A stretch of DNA of 64,000 nt from Phalacrocorax aristotelis (lineage: Eukaryota > Chordata > Aves > Suliformes > Phalacrocoracidae). Shown piece after piece: positions 10,352 through 19,884 of the stretch. The position numbers were made by a program, and so were the translations under genes. Where the stretch lies: contig NW_027441109.1 in assembly GCF_949628215.1 (NCBI RefSeq), positions 868,001-932,000 of the forward strand, written 5' to 3'. Below the pieces are notes generated by a model, which worked only from the letters and a program-made list of their open reading frames with translations, searched no databases and was not told where the DNA came from. Every line of letters starts with the position of its first letter. Position 1 is the first letter of the stretch.

Positions 10352-10914
10352 TGTTACCGAAAAACGCGTTAAAATCGGAAACGACTCCTCAACACCAATT
10401 TAGTATTAAAGAGCAGGCATTCTTTATTCGCGGCGCCGGATGCACGGGGGATCGCTCCTCCTGGCGTGCGTACCTCACGCACCTTTCCCGTACAATTTGT
10501 AGATCAATGTTTTACGTATTCATACATATTCATTATTGTCCTGTCTGCTGATTGGTACAAACTTGCTCGTTCCGTATGTAAATCGCTGCGCAGGCTCGGT
10601 TGTCCTCTTCCGTTGTTCTCTTCTGTTACTTGGGTCGGTGGTGGTCTGTGAGTCGGTGGTCGCGATCTCCCCCTGCCGGAATTACCTTTTACCTTCTTGG
10701 CTCTTAATCTTGGCAGTCTTGGCTAGTTTTCTCAGTCCGCTAAGCGAAACCGCGTTTTGTCATCCTTTTCTGACAGAAGCACGTTGTCTGTTGTTCTGCT
10801 GACATTAACGATCGCCTAGGGACTAAAATGCAGATCGACAGGTGCGCTGATTGGTACGCTCCATGTTCCCGTAATGGAACACCGTCTCTGGTTGATTTCA
10901 TCACTTTGGTTACA
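10352..10914 (-). repeat. 3' LTR of the provirus (563 bp)
   Basis: Begins TGTAACC and ends GGTAACA on the minus strand. It holds two CCAAT boxes in the context ACCAATCAG (plus-strand ATTGG at 10850-10854 and 10551-10555), a weak TATA-like stretch near 10520-10530, and an intact AATAAA (plus-strand TTTATT at 10423-10428). It carries private changes near 10500-10540 not seen in the other two LTR copies. Confidence 0.92.
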
Positions 10915-10926
10915 TTTCCCCTGTTT
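10915..10926 (-). promoter_or_regulatory. Polypurine tract candidate
   Basis: On the minus strand ACAGGGGAAA directly precedes the LTR start TGTAACC. This is the expected position and composition for the plus-strand primer of a retrovirus. Confidence 0.65.
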
Positions 10927-10984
10927 GGAAGTTCTGAAATAATAATTTTCTCAATACTTCCATCCTAGATCAATAACATTCCAC

Positions 10985-11520
10985 TATGTCAGTTTAGTGT
11001 TTGCTTCATGTTCTGAAATTTTTCACTTGATTGTGGTCTCCAGGGTGTATGCAGGTCCCATTTTCTACCCAAAATTTTATTAATTTGAAGTACCTCTGCA
11101 AAAAAATGTGGTGCTCTATCAGAGGACATTCCCGTTGGCACTCTAAATCTTGGTATTATTTCTTTCAGCAACGTTTTAACTACTACTCTAGCTTTGTCGG
11201 TGCAGCACGAGAAAGCTTCTGGCCATCTAGAAAATTTGTCAATCAGCACTGACAAATACTGCTATATCTATTTTGTCTGGGTAACTCAGAGAACTTAATT
11301 TGCTAATAATTTCCGGGAGAATTTTTTGTTTTGTTACTCCTAAAGGTTGTTTCCTTTGGTTCAGGGGATTATTTCTAGGACAGATTGGACACTTAGCTAC
11401 TATGGGTTTAACTATTCTTGTCATGCCTACACACGCTACAGATGTTTTTAAACTCAAAACCGTAGCGCCTACACCCTAATGTGTTTGCTCATGGTTTTCT
11501 TTTGCAAGTTCTGTCATAAC
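10985..11520 (-). pseudogene. pol: Retroviral integrase remnant
   Basis: The N-terminal zinc-binding part is visible as a CPIC pair (11380-11391). The catalytic core follows in a different frame, with the first aspartate in VLIDKFSRWPEAF (codon 11238-11240) and the second in SSDRAPHF (codon 11118-11120). At the third catalytic position, after RPQSS, the expected glutamate is glutamine. The Asn-Gly of the usual SDNGP motif is also changed. The C-terminal domain is missing. At least one frameshift separates the zinc and core regions. Integrases join viral DNA to the host chromosome; this copy cannot. Confidence 0.85.
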
Positions 11521-11699
11521 TTGTGGGGTGGTTGTTGTTATTACTTGTTTTTCTGGTGTTACCTACCATCTCTCTGTGTTTTGTGATGCTTCCAATTGTT
11601 CTGCTAATTGCTCATCCAATTTATTATATCTCGGTTTCAACTTTGGAATTCTGATCTGTTTTACTGGTACTAGTGCAAGGATACCTTGCTCTGCAGTCC

Positions 11700-12118
11700 T
11701 CTTTGCAGCTTTATCGGTCAGTCATTTGCTTATGTTTACAGCCGTCTGGCCAAATTGATGAGCTTTGCAACGCTTTACCGCCACTTCTTTTGGTTTCTGC
11801 ACGTCTTCCGGAAGTTGGAGAATTTCTTCTTTATGCTGTATTGATGATTCTTGGGCTGATGGCAGTCCTTTCTCCTTCCCAATAGCTCCATGATCGTGGA
11901 TCACACCAAATGCACGTTTGGAATCAGTCTAGATATTTATCCTTTGTCCTTCTGCCATTCGCAGAGCTCGCTTCAATGCTACCAATGCTGCTTTCTGTGC
12001 TGAGGTGTTTGCAGGCAGCACCCCTGACTCCGTTCCCTCGGCGGCGATAACGACAGCATATCCGGCCATTCGCTTCTCTTCTCGCCCAGAGCTTCTTCCA
12101 TCTGTAAACAACTCCAGA
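11700..12118 (-). pseudogene. pol: RNase H remnant
   Basis: Reads FTDG followed by a KRMAGYAVV strand, then SAQKAALVAL, where gammaretroviral RNases H have a catalytic Glu in place of the second Ala of AA. A TAG stop (plus-strand CTA about 11930) replaces the residue before TDS, and the frame resumes beyond it (HDHGAIGKEKG). This domain degrades RNA in RNA-DNA hybrids during reverse transcription. It is inactivated here by the stop and the lost acidic residue. Confidence 0.85.
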
Positions 12119-13540
12119 TCAGGATTTTCCCAGAGGTTTGTGTCTCAGGTCTGGTCTGCTGGAATAGACTTGTTCAATAGTTAGCAAGTGATCATGTTCT
12201 AAATTGTCCGTAAGGTTTTCTGTTGTTAAAAACGTAGCAGGATTCAGTATAGCAGTAGTCTTCGATTCCACATCGTCTTGTTCTAACAGAACAACTTGAT
12301 ATTTCAACATTCTGCTAAGGGATAGCCAACGACCCCCCTTTTGTTCTAAAACAGTCACCGCTATGTGCGGGACATATACTGTCATCTTCTGTCCCATTGT
12401 TAACTTTGGGGCTTCCCGGATCGGCAGCGCTGTTGTTGCTGCTGCCCGTAAACACCTAGGCCATCTTTTACTCGCGTGGTCGAGTTGTTTGGAGAAGTAG
12501 CCCACAGGTCTCTTCCAGGTTCCCAGTCGCTGTGTCAGCACTCCAAGGGCTAAATGTTGTCTTTCGTGGACAAACAACTCAAAAGGTTTAGCGAAATCAG
12601 GTAGGCCTAATGCAGGGGCCATCATCGAGGCTCTTTTCAGTTCTTTGAATGCCGTTTGGCATCCGGGCGTCCAGGTTAAATATTTATCCTTTTGAGTCTT
12701 TCAATGCCTCAAATAATGGTTTTACATACAGTCTATAGTTCAGAATCCAGAGCTGATGCTATTTCATTGTTTTCAGAAAAGCTCTCAGTTCCTTCGGGCT
12801 GCTAGGTTCGGGAATTTGACAAATAGTTTCTTTCTTTTCACTTTCTAATTGTCTTTGTCTTTGAGATATTTCAAATCCTAAATAAATGGCTGCTTCTTTT
12901 CCTATTTGGGTTTTGTTTCTGGAAACTCCGCATCTTCCTTGGCCCAGAAAATTTAAAAATTTCAAAACATTTTTCTTTACTTTGTGCCGCTATCAGAATG
13001 TCATCCGCATTCTGTAACAAGATGCCTCTCCCTGGGTTCTGTTTTTTCTATATCTCTAATTTTTTTTTGCCAGCTGAGTCTCAAGTATCGTAGGACTATT
13101 TTTAAATCCTTGTGGAAGTACGGTCCATGGTAGCTGTGTCTTTCATTCTGTGGTGGGGCTTTCCCATTGCAAAGCAAATAGGCTTTGACTTTTTATGCCT
13201 GGAGGTATGCAAAAGAAGGCGTCCTTCAAATCTAGTACAGTAAACCGTTTATGCTCCTCCTTTAAAAGAGGTCAGTAAAGTGTATGGATTAGCTACTACC
13301 GGATGTATATCTTGGACCACCTGATTTATAGCCCTTAAATCGTGAACTAGCTAATACTCTTTGCCTCTAGATTTCTTTACTGGCGACACAGGAGTACTAT
13401 ATTCTGATTCACATTCCACTAAAAGCTCATATTCTGAAAAATTTTATAATTAACTTCTGTAATCCTTTTCGAGCCTCTCGCTTAATAGGGTATTGTTTTT
13501 GTCTTACGGGCTTGGCTCCAAGCTTTAAGGTTACTTTTAC
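12119..13540 (-). pseudogene. pol: Reverse transcriptase remnant
   Basis: Fingers and palm (about 13020-13540) are broken by several stops and shifts but still show LRAINQVVQDIHP, TVLDLKDAFF (13211-13243, first catalytic Asp kept) and LPQGFKNSP. The catalytic box usually written YxDD reads NADD (13000-13011): both Asp are kept and Tyr is replaced by Asn. Thumb (about 12760-12965) and connection (12119-12625, with PALGLPDFAKPFELFV) are each open for 68-168 codons in separate frames. RT copies the viral RNA genome into DNA. Its gamma-type connection sequence is the strongest class marker in the element. Confidence 0.88.
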
Positions 13541-13739
13541 CGGCTCTGCCCACTTAGATCGCTCCGGAGCTCCGCTCGCTCAAACCAAAGGAATTACTAC
13601 GTTTTCCACTTCCTCGGGAACCCGTTCCTCCCTGGAGGAATCCTGTAACATAAACGCTCTCGCCTCTGTGGCTTTTGATTCTGGTATTAGTGATTTAATC
13701 TCTCCATCTTTAAAAGTTACTTGAGCATCTAATTGACCT

Positions 13740-14000
13740 AATAGATCTCGTCATAACAGAGGCAGTGGACATTCAGGCATATGCAGAAACTGGTGAGTTG
13801 CCCATTGCTTCTCCAATTTAAACTTTAATGGCTCTGAGAGGGGCTAATTTTTCTTTGCCCTGTTGCGCTAGCAACATCTACTGATTTATGATCAAATTTC
13901 TCTTCACGTGTATTCAATACCAAATAAGTGGCTCCCGTATCTACCAAAAATTCTATTTCTTCATTCCGTAGCTTCAGTGTAACCAGGTGTTCAGCTAGGG
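13740..14000 (-). pseudogene. pro: Retroviral aspartic protease remnant
   Basis: FLVDTGA, the aspartyl protease active-site loop, is encoded at 13930-13950 and is followed by a decayed flap region. Proteases of this type cleave Gag and Gag-Pol as dimers. Flanking stops and shifts prevent a continuous product. No CCHC zinc knuckle of nucleocapsid could be recognised between it and capsid. Confidence 0.75.
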
Positions 14001-14042
14001 TTGATTCCCCTGGTCTCCTTCATGCCAAGCTACTTCAAGCAT

Positions 14043-14892
14043 TTAACCCAGATCTCTGGATTCAGGTTGTTCTAGTTTCTGAAGGTTGTTTTCTCTCCCC
14101 CCGCCCCCATCTGGGGCTGATTGTCTTATGAATATAGAGACCAGCTGAATTGCTTTTTCTGGTTTTTCTGGGTTCAAATGAGTATATTTTCTGGTGGTCA
14201 CCTTCAGTCTTTCCATAAAGGCTGAAGGGGACTCACTTAATTCTTGTCTCACTTCATAAATTTTGACCAATTTATTGCTTTTGGCATTGCTTGTCTTACT
14301 CCAAATAAAATCTCTCTCTGACATCTAGTCAACATTCCCCTGGGTCCTGGCTGATTAGGGTCCCACTCGGGATTTGTAGATGGAAAATTCTTATTCATTG
14401 TTCTCTGTAAATTCCCGTTAGCATGTGCTCCCTGCACCTGCCTTCTGGCTGTATTCCATACTATTTTCTTGTCAGTTTCATCAAGCGAAGTATCCAGTAT
14501 CACAAGTAGAGCAACACTCTTTCAAGTTCTCACCACGTTTTCCTCTTTTCAGAAACATTGCCGTAGAATCTTGTGGACATACCTCACGCTGTTTCTGCTG
14601 CTCGGGATGATTCCACGGTGTAAAGAACAAATCAACATATGCCACTTCTTCCCGTTTGCCTTCCCTTTTTACAAAACAACATTAATTGCAAGATGGTACG
14701 ATATTGCAATGTCTCATGTTCTGGCCATTTGTGCCCACCTTCCAATTGATACGTTGGCCACCAATGATTGCAATATTCAATTAATGGTTTCCGAGTTAGT
14801 GGGTCACCGCCCCCGACGTCTTTCCAGTGCTTCAAAATACATCGCAAAGGTGTTCTCTGTGGGATAGGTTTCCTACTCAGTAATGCTCCCGT
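14043..14892 (-). pseudogene. gag: gag remnant (matrix and capsid)
   Basis: The matrix part reads TPLRCILKHWKDV (about 14830-14860) and WPTYQLEG, typical of gamma-type matrix. The capsid N-terminal half (14249-14503) and C-terminal half (14043-14324, with ESPSAFMERLK) lie in different frames, so a shift splits capsid. The Gly-Ala-Leu-Leu-Ser run that would follow the initiator, and carry the myristoyl glycine, is preceded by ACG (14890-14892), so the likely start codon is lost. Gag builds the particle; this copy is non-functional. Confidence 0.82.
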
Positions 14893-15394
14893 CTCCCAGT
14901 CGACTAGTAGTTGTGATAGTGCACTATCACAAATACTAGTCAGAGGGACTCCAACCCCCGTTAGAGGTCTCACTGGAAATCTGCCACTGGGATCTGTAGC
15001 CCCCTGCTAGATATCCCTGGAGACTTCAACCCCCTGTTGAAGACTCCCCTACCCTCGGGTCCCGCTCCACAGGCTTTCGCCTAGCAGAGACTTACCAACC
15101 GAGGCACCTCTTGGCCCCGACCCTGCGTGGCTTTCGCCGCGCCTTACGGGCAGGCCTGTGGGACTCAAACCCGCTATCCTATCCTATGTGGGAAACTAAC
15201 CCCACGTATTATTCTACCTAAGTTTCTTCTTCAAAGAATGCCTTGTTTACCTCAATCCAGGGGATCTTGCTCAGAATTCTCTGGCCCGGGGATCGGAAGC
15301 TCTCCCGGAGAATTCCTCGGGGCCGGCTGCAGGTCCCACGATCCCACGGATCCGTCGAGATTCAAAAGCAGGTTCCCACCTGGGGTGCCAAAAC
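14893..15394 (-). other. Provirus 5' leader
   Basis: About 500 bp between primer site and gag, with no coding content. It retains a consensus-like splice donor G|GTAAGT (minus strand, plus ACTTACC at 15090-15096), the element that would make spliced env RNA in a complete retrovirus. The ancestor therefore probably had env. Confidence 0.65.
15373..15390 (-). promoter_or_regulatory. Primer binding site candidate
   Basis: Minus-strand TGGCACCCCAGGTGGGAA starts four bases after the LTR end. TGG matches the CCA tail of a tRNA primer. The primer tRNA could not be assigned with confidence by eye. Confidence 0.55.
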
Positions 15395-15972
15395 TGTTAC
15401 CGAAAAACGCGTTAAAATCGGAAACGACTCCTCAACACCAATTTAGTATTAAAGAGCAGGCATTCTATATTCATGGCGCCGGATGCACGGGGGATCGCTC
15501 CTCCTGGCGTGCGTACCTCACGCACCTTTCCTGTACAATTTGTAGATGAAAATTTTACATACTCATACATAGTCATTATTGTCTTGTCTAGCGATGGGTA
15601 CAAACTTGCTCGTTCCCTATGTCAATCACTGCGCAGGCTCGGTTGTCCTCTTCCGTTGTTCTCTTCTGAGTAGGTGGTGTTACTTGGGTCGGTGGTGGTC
15701 TGTGAGTCGGTGGTCGCGATCTCCCCCTGCCGGAATTACCTTTTAGCTTCTTGGCTCTTAATCTTGGCAGTCTTGGCTAGTTTTCTCAGTCCGCTAAGCG
15801 AAACCGCGTTTTGTCATCCTTTTCTGACAGAAGCATGTTGTCTGTTGTTCTGCTGACATTAACGATCGCCTAGGCACTAAAATGCAGATCGACAGGTGCG
15901 CTGATTGGTACGCTCCATGTTCCCGTAATGGAACACCGTCTCTGGTTGGTTGATTTCATCGCTTTGGTTACA
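15395..15972 (-). repeat. 5' LTR of the provirus (578 bp)
   Basis: Same termini as the 3' LTR. It carries 11-bp and 4-bp insertions relative to it (near 15667 and 15947), which account for the length difference. The poly(A) signal is mutated to AATATA (plus-strand TATATT at 15466-15471), and the CCAAT box corresponding to 10551 is altered (GATGGG near 15593). Confidence 0.92.
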
Positions 15973-15976
15973 CCTG
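15973..15976. repeat. Target site duplication, right (CCTG)
   Basis: Matches CCTG at 10348-10351 on the other side of the provirus. Confidence 0.8.
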
Positions 15977-17140
15977 TTCCTGTTGTTCAGTTTCTTCTTT
16001 TTTGGCTTTGTGTGATTCTCTCTGTGATTCTGTTTTTCTCTGCCTCGCTTTTCCCAGCTCCCCGTCCCTCACTTTTAATGCCCATTATCCTTCACCAGCA
16101 CACTCTCCCTTGGTTCCCATCCTCGTTTCTGAATTCCTCCTGCTTTGCCACGTAGCCCGTGACTTTTTTCTTAATCTCTCTCTGTCTGCCTCAACGCTCC
16201 CCCCGTGCTTTTTAATTCGTCTTCTCTGCTCTGTACCCTGCTACTGTTCTTGCCTTTCTGAGTTCTTCTCTGTCCAGCTCCCTTGCCCTATTCATGAATT
16301 CCTGTTCTTCCTGCAGCCACCGCTGTTCCCTGTGACCTCCATCTCTCTCTGTCCAGCTCCCTGTCCCTAGGTTTTAATTCCTGCCTCTGCCCGCTGTAGC
16401 CTGTCTAGATGTTTCTCTCGGCCTCTCTCTCTGTCCGGCTCCCTCTCTCTGTGTTCTAATTCCACGTTCTCTGTCACGTGGACCCGTGCTATTTGTTTGT
16501 CCTCATCTCTCTCTGTCCAGCTCCTTGCTGCGATGTTTTATTTCCTCATTTCCTCCCTCTCTGTCTTTGTAGCCCATTGCTGTTGGTTTTTTTTTTTTTT
16601 TTTCCACTTGTTTCTTCATGTGTCTCTGTCTGCCTCCCAGTCCCTGATCTTTAATTCCTCCTTCCCTGTAGGCCGCTGTTCCTTTTTTCCATTCTACATT
16701 GTGTTCTCTTTGGTCTCGTGTTCTTATTCATTGATTCCCTCCTCGCTGCCCTGTGGCTTGTCCCCATTTTATTGTTGCTTCTCTCTCCCTCTCTCTGGCT
16801 TCTTGCCCCTGTTTTTAAAATTCCTCCCTCTCTTCTCTCTTCCCTGTAGGCCGTGTGATCTTTAGCCTTTCTCCATGTCTTTCTGCCCATCTCTCTGTGT
16901 CTATTCATTAATTCTTCCCTCTCTGCCCTGTAGCCTGTAGCTTCTGTCCTTTCTCCATCTTGCTGTCCCTGGCTCCCGCGTGACCCTATGCTAGAATTGT
17001 TTCTCTCTTCTCTCCGTACGCATTGCGATTCCTTTTGCTCTCTGTCTCCCTTTGGTTTTTTTCTTTTTTTTTTCTGGCTCCCTGTCCCTAATTCTTAATT
17101 CTCTGCCTTCTCGTGCCCCATGGTTTGTTCTGTGGGGTTC
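15973..17140. repeat. Pyrimidine-rich degenerate tandem repeat (3' part)
   Basis: About 1.2 kb of C/T-rich plus strand built of degenerate 80-110 bp units. A typical unit has CTCTCTGTCCAGCTCCCTG, then a TTTTAATTCCT core, then CCCTGTAGCCTGT. The CTGTAG-like phrase recurs near 16388, 16563, 16667, 16845 and 16928. Open frames here are compositional. It is the continuation of 10015-10351. Confidence 0.75.
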
Positions 17141-17170
17141 TCTCGCGGTTCCCTCGCAGTTCCCTCCAGT

Positions 17171-17417
17171 CCATACTGGGCTATATTGGTCTAGTCCATA
17201 CTGGGCTATATTGGTCTAGTCCATACTGGGCTATATTGGTCTAGTCCATACTGGGCTATATTGGTCTAGTCCATACTGGGCTATATTGGTCTAGTCCATA
17301 CTGGGCTATATTGGTCTAGTCCATACTGGGCTATATTGGTCTAGTCCATACTGGGCTATATTGGTCTAGTCCATACTGGGCTATATTGGTCTAGTCCATA
17401 CTGGGCTATATTGGTCT
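17171..17417 (+). repeat. 25-bp tandem repeat, ten copies
   Basis: Unit begins CCATACTGGGCTATATTGG and repeats at 17171, 17196, 17221 and so on to 17396. By eye the nine full units and the final truncated one are identical. This homogeneity implies very recent expansion. The flanks (GTTCCCTCCAGT before, CCACTTCTTTCCCAGTGCCTC after) are minisatellite fragments. Confidence 0.95.
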
Positions 17418-17490
17418 GTCCCGGCTTCCTCCCACTTCTTTCCCAGTGCCTCACAGTAGGTCCCGGTTCCGTCCATGGGATGAACTGTGA
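17418..17490. repeat. Relict of the main minisatellite
   Basis: CCACTTCTTTCCCAGTGCCTC and GGTTCCGTCC match the C-rich arm of the higher-order repeat (for example around 1545-1590). A fragment of the array therefore precedes CpG island B, as the block at 1-3487 precedes island A. Confidence 0.7.
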
Positions 17491-17578
17491 GGGACCTGTG
17501 AGGGACCTGTGAGGGACCTGTGAGGGACCTGTGAGGGACCTGTGAGGGACCTGTGAGGGACCTGTGAGGGACCTGTGA
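17491..17578 (+). repeat. 11-bp tandem repeat, eight copies
   Basis: GGGACCTGTGA repeated eight times without visible change. It differs by a single base from the 11-bp units before CpG island A (3460-3492). Confidence 0.93.
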
Positions 17579-18780
17579 GTAGGGGGGCGGCCCCCCGGGC
17601 CCCAGCCCCCCCCCCCCGCCTGCGGCCAGGCCCCGCGGCCGCCGGCCCCTTCCTCCTCTGCCCGCTCCCGTCGCAGACGGCTCGGTATGTGTCACGAGCG
17701 GCAGCCCCGTTCAGCAGCTCTCGGAGGGCGCGCGGCTGTGCCCGGCCGTGACCGGGGCCCGCAGGGGTTTCCCGCTCGCCCCGAGAAGGCGCTGGCCCCG
17801 AGCCGGCGCGTCCCGCCCCGCCCCGCCCGGCCCTCGGCGCCCTCGCGAGCTGAGCGCGGCCCGGCCAGCAGGGGGCGCTGGCGCTCACCGGCTGGGCGCG
17901 GTGGCGGGGCCGGTGGGGGCCGTTCCTTCCGGCCGCCCTTTAAGGGCCGCCCCGCGGGGCTCGGGCTTCCGGTGGCGCGTGCGCGGCGCGTCGGAGCGGG
18001 GGCGGGAGCGGTGCGTGTGGAGGCCGAAGGGCCGGTGCGTGTGGCGGCCGGGTCGCGAGGCGTCCCTGTGCGGTGCCGGGGCCCCTCTGCGGCCCGGCGT
18101 GGGAAGCCCGCGGCCGGCGGAGCCTGCTCGGAGCTGGGCGGGGAGCGCCGCGGCGGTCCGGCCGCCGGCAGCCATCCCCTGCGGTGGCCGGCAGCCCCTC
18201 GGGACGCCTGGAGGCCTGGCGGTGCCCGAGCCTCGCCTGCGGCAGCCGCCTGAGAGAGCAGCGCGGCCGTGTCCGGGGGCCGGAGAGCGCTGGTGGGTGA
18301 GTTTGGGCAGCGGGGGGCGGGTGTGTGTCTCCGGGCGGGGCCGGGGGGCTCCGTGCCCCGCAGAGGAGCCCCGGTCGGGCATCGTTCGCTTCCGAACAAT
18401 GCAGGTCTGTCCCTGGTTATTTTCTGTGTACAGTGTTTCGGGCCACCTGAAAGCCTTTGGCCGGGTAGGTTTGGTGCGGGGCGATGGCAGGTGTGGACCC
18501 TGAAAGATCTCGGGTGGGGGGTGGGGGAGGTATTTCTTGCCTTAAAACTCTGAGCCCACCTCGCGTGTCATGTCGTGTTATCATGTCGTGAGTCTCGTGA
18601 CTGTGGCAAATGGCTGAGTCGGGCGTTTTCTGATAACTAACTTCTGAACGTGTGCGTGTGTAGGCACGGGGAGATTTGTGCAGGGTGACGGAGCCCCTTG
18701 TGCTTCTGTGCTAATGTCTACCTGTTCTAGACCTCCAGTGTTGGAAAGCCTTTGTTTAGTGCCTAGTTGTGGCTGCGTAA
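17579..18780 (+). promoter_or_regulatory. CpG island promoter, copy B
   Basis: Near-identical to 3493-4728, with the ETS site at 17966-17972, the NRF1-like site at 17975-17984 and GC boxes intact. The main differences are small indels near 17615 and 17900 and between 18310 and 18360, and an insertion of about 24 bp near 18566-18590 with a TCATGTCGTG repeat. Preservation of all core elements suggests both copies could be active. Confidence 0.82.
17990..18296 (+). other. Candidate non-coding first exon, copy B
   Basis: Same body and donor (GTGAGT at 18297) as the copy A exon ending at 4227, at an offset of 14,069. The start is approximate. No recognisable protein is encoded. Confidence 0.5.
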
Positions 18781-18867
18781 CTGCTGTTGCGCCTGCAGCT
18801 GTGCTCGCAGGGATGCTGGGTGGCTCCGCATCAAACCGGCCGCCGGGCGGCCGGGTTGTGCCGCAGA

Positions 18868-18888
18868 GCATGCCGGGAGCTGTAGTCC
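18868..18888 (-). promoter_or_regulatory. ZNF143/THAP11-type site 1
   Basis: Plus strand GCATGCCGGGAGCTGTAGT. In reverse complement this follows the ACTACAATTCCCAGCATGC consensus with few mismatches, keeping ACTACA, CCC and GCATGC. Confidence 0.6.
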
Positions 18889-18922
18889 TTGCGGCTGCCG
18901 GGCGGCCGGGTTGTGCCGCAGA

Positions 18923-18943
18923 GCATGCCGGGAGCTGTATTCC
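18923..18943 (-). promoter_or_regulatory. ZNF143/THAP11-type site 2
   Basis: Same 21-bp element 55 bp downstream with one substitution (GTATTCC for GTAGTCC). It is part of a tandem duplication that also includes GGGTTGTGCCGCAGA. Confidence 0.55.
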
Positions 18944-19120
18944 TGGCGCAGTGGCTGCCGGCCCTGTCACGTGGTTCGCCGGGCATGGCGGGAGGCGCGG
19001 TCTTCCGGCGCTCGGGTGCCGGGCGGCCGTGGCGCGTACGGTACGCGAGGTGTATTTTTGGGGTTGGCTTCGTGTTGATTACTGGGGGCTTGCGGGTGCG
19101 GCCGCTTCCCGAGAAGCGGT

Positions 19121-19284
19121 GAGTTCCCCGGGAGCTGACAGAAGGGAAGAGGGAAAGGAGGAGGACGATGACCTTTTCCCCGTGCCCAGGGCGCAGATGA
19201 TGGCCGCGTCCCCGGCCCACCGGAGGTCCCGCTCAGCCTCCCCTGGCCCCCCTTGCCCCGTGCGCCTGCCCCCAGCTCCGGCAC
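19121..19284 (+). repeat. Block shared with copy A
   Basis: Counterpart of 9655-9825. The acceptor region is kept (CCTTTTCCCCGTGCCCAG), but the downstream frame differs and continues to a TAG near 19308. Confidence 0.8.
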
Positions 19285-19884
19285 CTCCCCATAAGCGTGC
19301 TGCATAGCCTTAGGCCGCCCCCAGGCCCTGTCGTGAAGGCAGCAAGCCGTCCCTCAAGCGCACTGGATTCCCCCTTGGTGCAGGGGCCCTTAGCAGTAGC
19401 GTGGGGAGGGAGCGGTGTGTCCAGAAGCCCCTGCGGAAGGAGAGGCTTTGGCCAGGGTCGATCGACGGTAATGACGGTCGCTGTTTCTTCTTTCCCTCTC
19501 CCAGAGACCGTGCTGAGGACGTGGTTGTCTGTCCTTCCCCCGGGGATGCCGTTGCCTGCGGCCGTCTCAGGCTCGCGTGGCTTCTCTCTGCCCGTCCTCG
19601 CCGTCCTCGCAGCGCAGGGCCGAAAAGGGATAGACAAAGCCCTTCCCGGCTGCGGACAGGAGCTGCCTCGGCTGAAGCTGGAGACGCCAACGAAAGGTAA
19701 AGAAGAAGAAACTGAAGGTGCTCTGGCTGCCAGCTGCCTTCCTGCCGCAGGCAAGAGAGAGCCTGTCCATGCAGGTGGGGGAGGAAGGATCCCCCTTCAT
19801 AGCCCGCAGCGGGCCAGGCCACCAACGTGCACCGTAGGGTCTGTACGCGTAACCCGGAGTTGGGTACGGGCGTGTAGTGCACGA
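19285..19884. other. Copy B-specific insertion
   Basis: About 600 bp with no counterpart in copy A, splitting what is one candidate exon there. It contains the exon candidate at 19505-19696. No transposon ends were recognised. Confidence 0.6.
19505..19696 (+). other. Candidate exon, copy B only (192 bp)
   Basis: Acceptor TTCTTTCCCTCTCCCAG and donor AAAG|GTAAAG (19697) enclose 192 bp, exactly 64 codons, open in one frame. The theoretical peptide (beginning ETVLRTWLSVLPPG) shows no recognised domain. The pyrimidine tract is good and the donor moderate. It could equally be a non-coding exon. Confidence 0.35.

Larger units (their letters stand above)
10352..15972 (-). mobile_element. Endogenous gammaretrovirus-like provirus (env-less, decayed)
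   Basis: Two LTRs (15395-15972 is the 5' LTR, 10352-10914 the 3' LTR) enclose a minus-strand leader, gag, protease, reverse transcriptase, RNase H and integrase, in that order. Similarity by motif is to class I/gamma elements: Pro DTGA, RT LDLKDAFF and LPQGFKNSP, RNase H FTDG, integrase core. Only about 70 bp separates the integrase remnant from the 3' LTR, so env and the integrase C-terminus are absent. Stops, frameshifts and changed catalytic residues break every gene. Termini TG...CA and a 4-bp CCTG duplication mark a proper integration into the pyrimidine-rich repeat. The LTRs differ at many positions plus 15 bp of indels, so the insertion is old. Confidence 0.92.
18841..19118 (+). promoter_or_regulatory. 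Copy B-specific promoter-like module
   Basis: A GC-rich segment absent from copy A. It contains two strong ZNF143/THAP11-type elements in reverse orientation (18868-18888 and 18923-18943), inside a 55-bp tandem duplication, and a CACGTG E-box at 18968-18973. A third, degenerate copy (GCATGGCGGGAGG) is at 18983. A good donor GCG|GTGAGT follows at 19119, so this may be an alternative promoter and first exon. These elements are typical of constitutive vertebrate promoters. Confidence 0.6.

Noticed and set aside
15373..15390. Assigning a specific tRNA to the primer site
   Set aside because: No tRNA 3' end known to me matched well enough by eye; alignment to bird tRNAs would decide.
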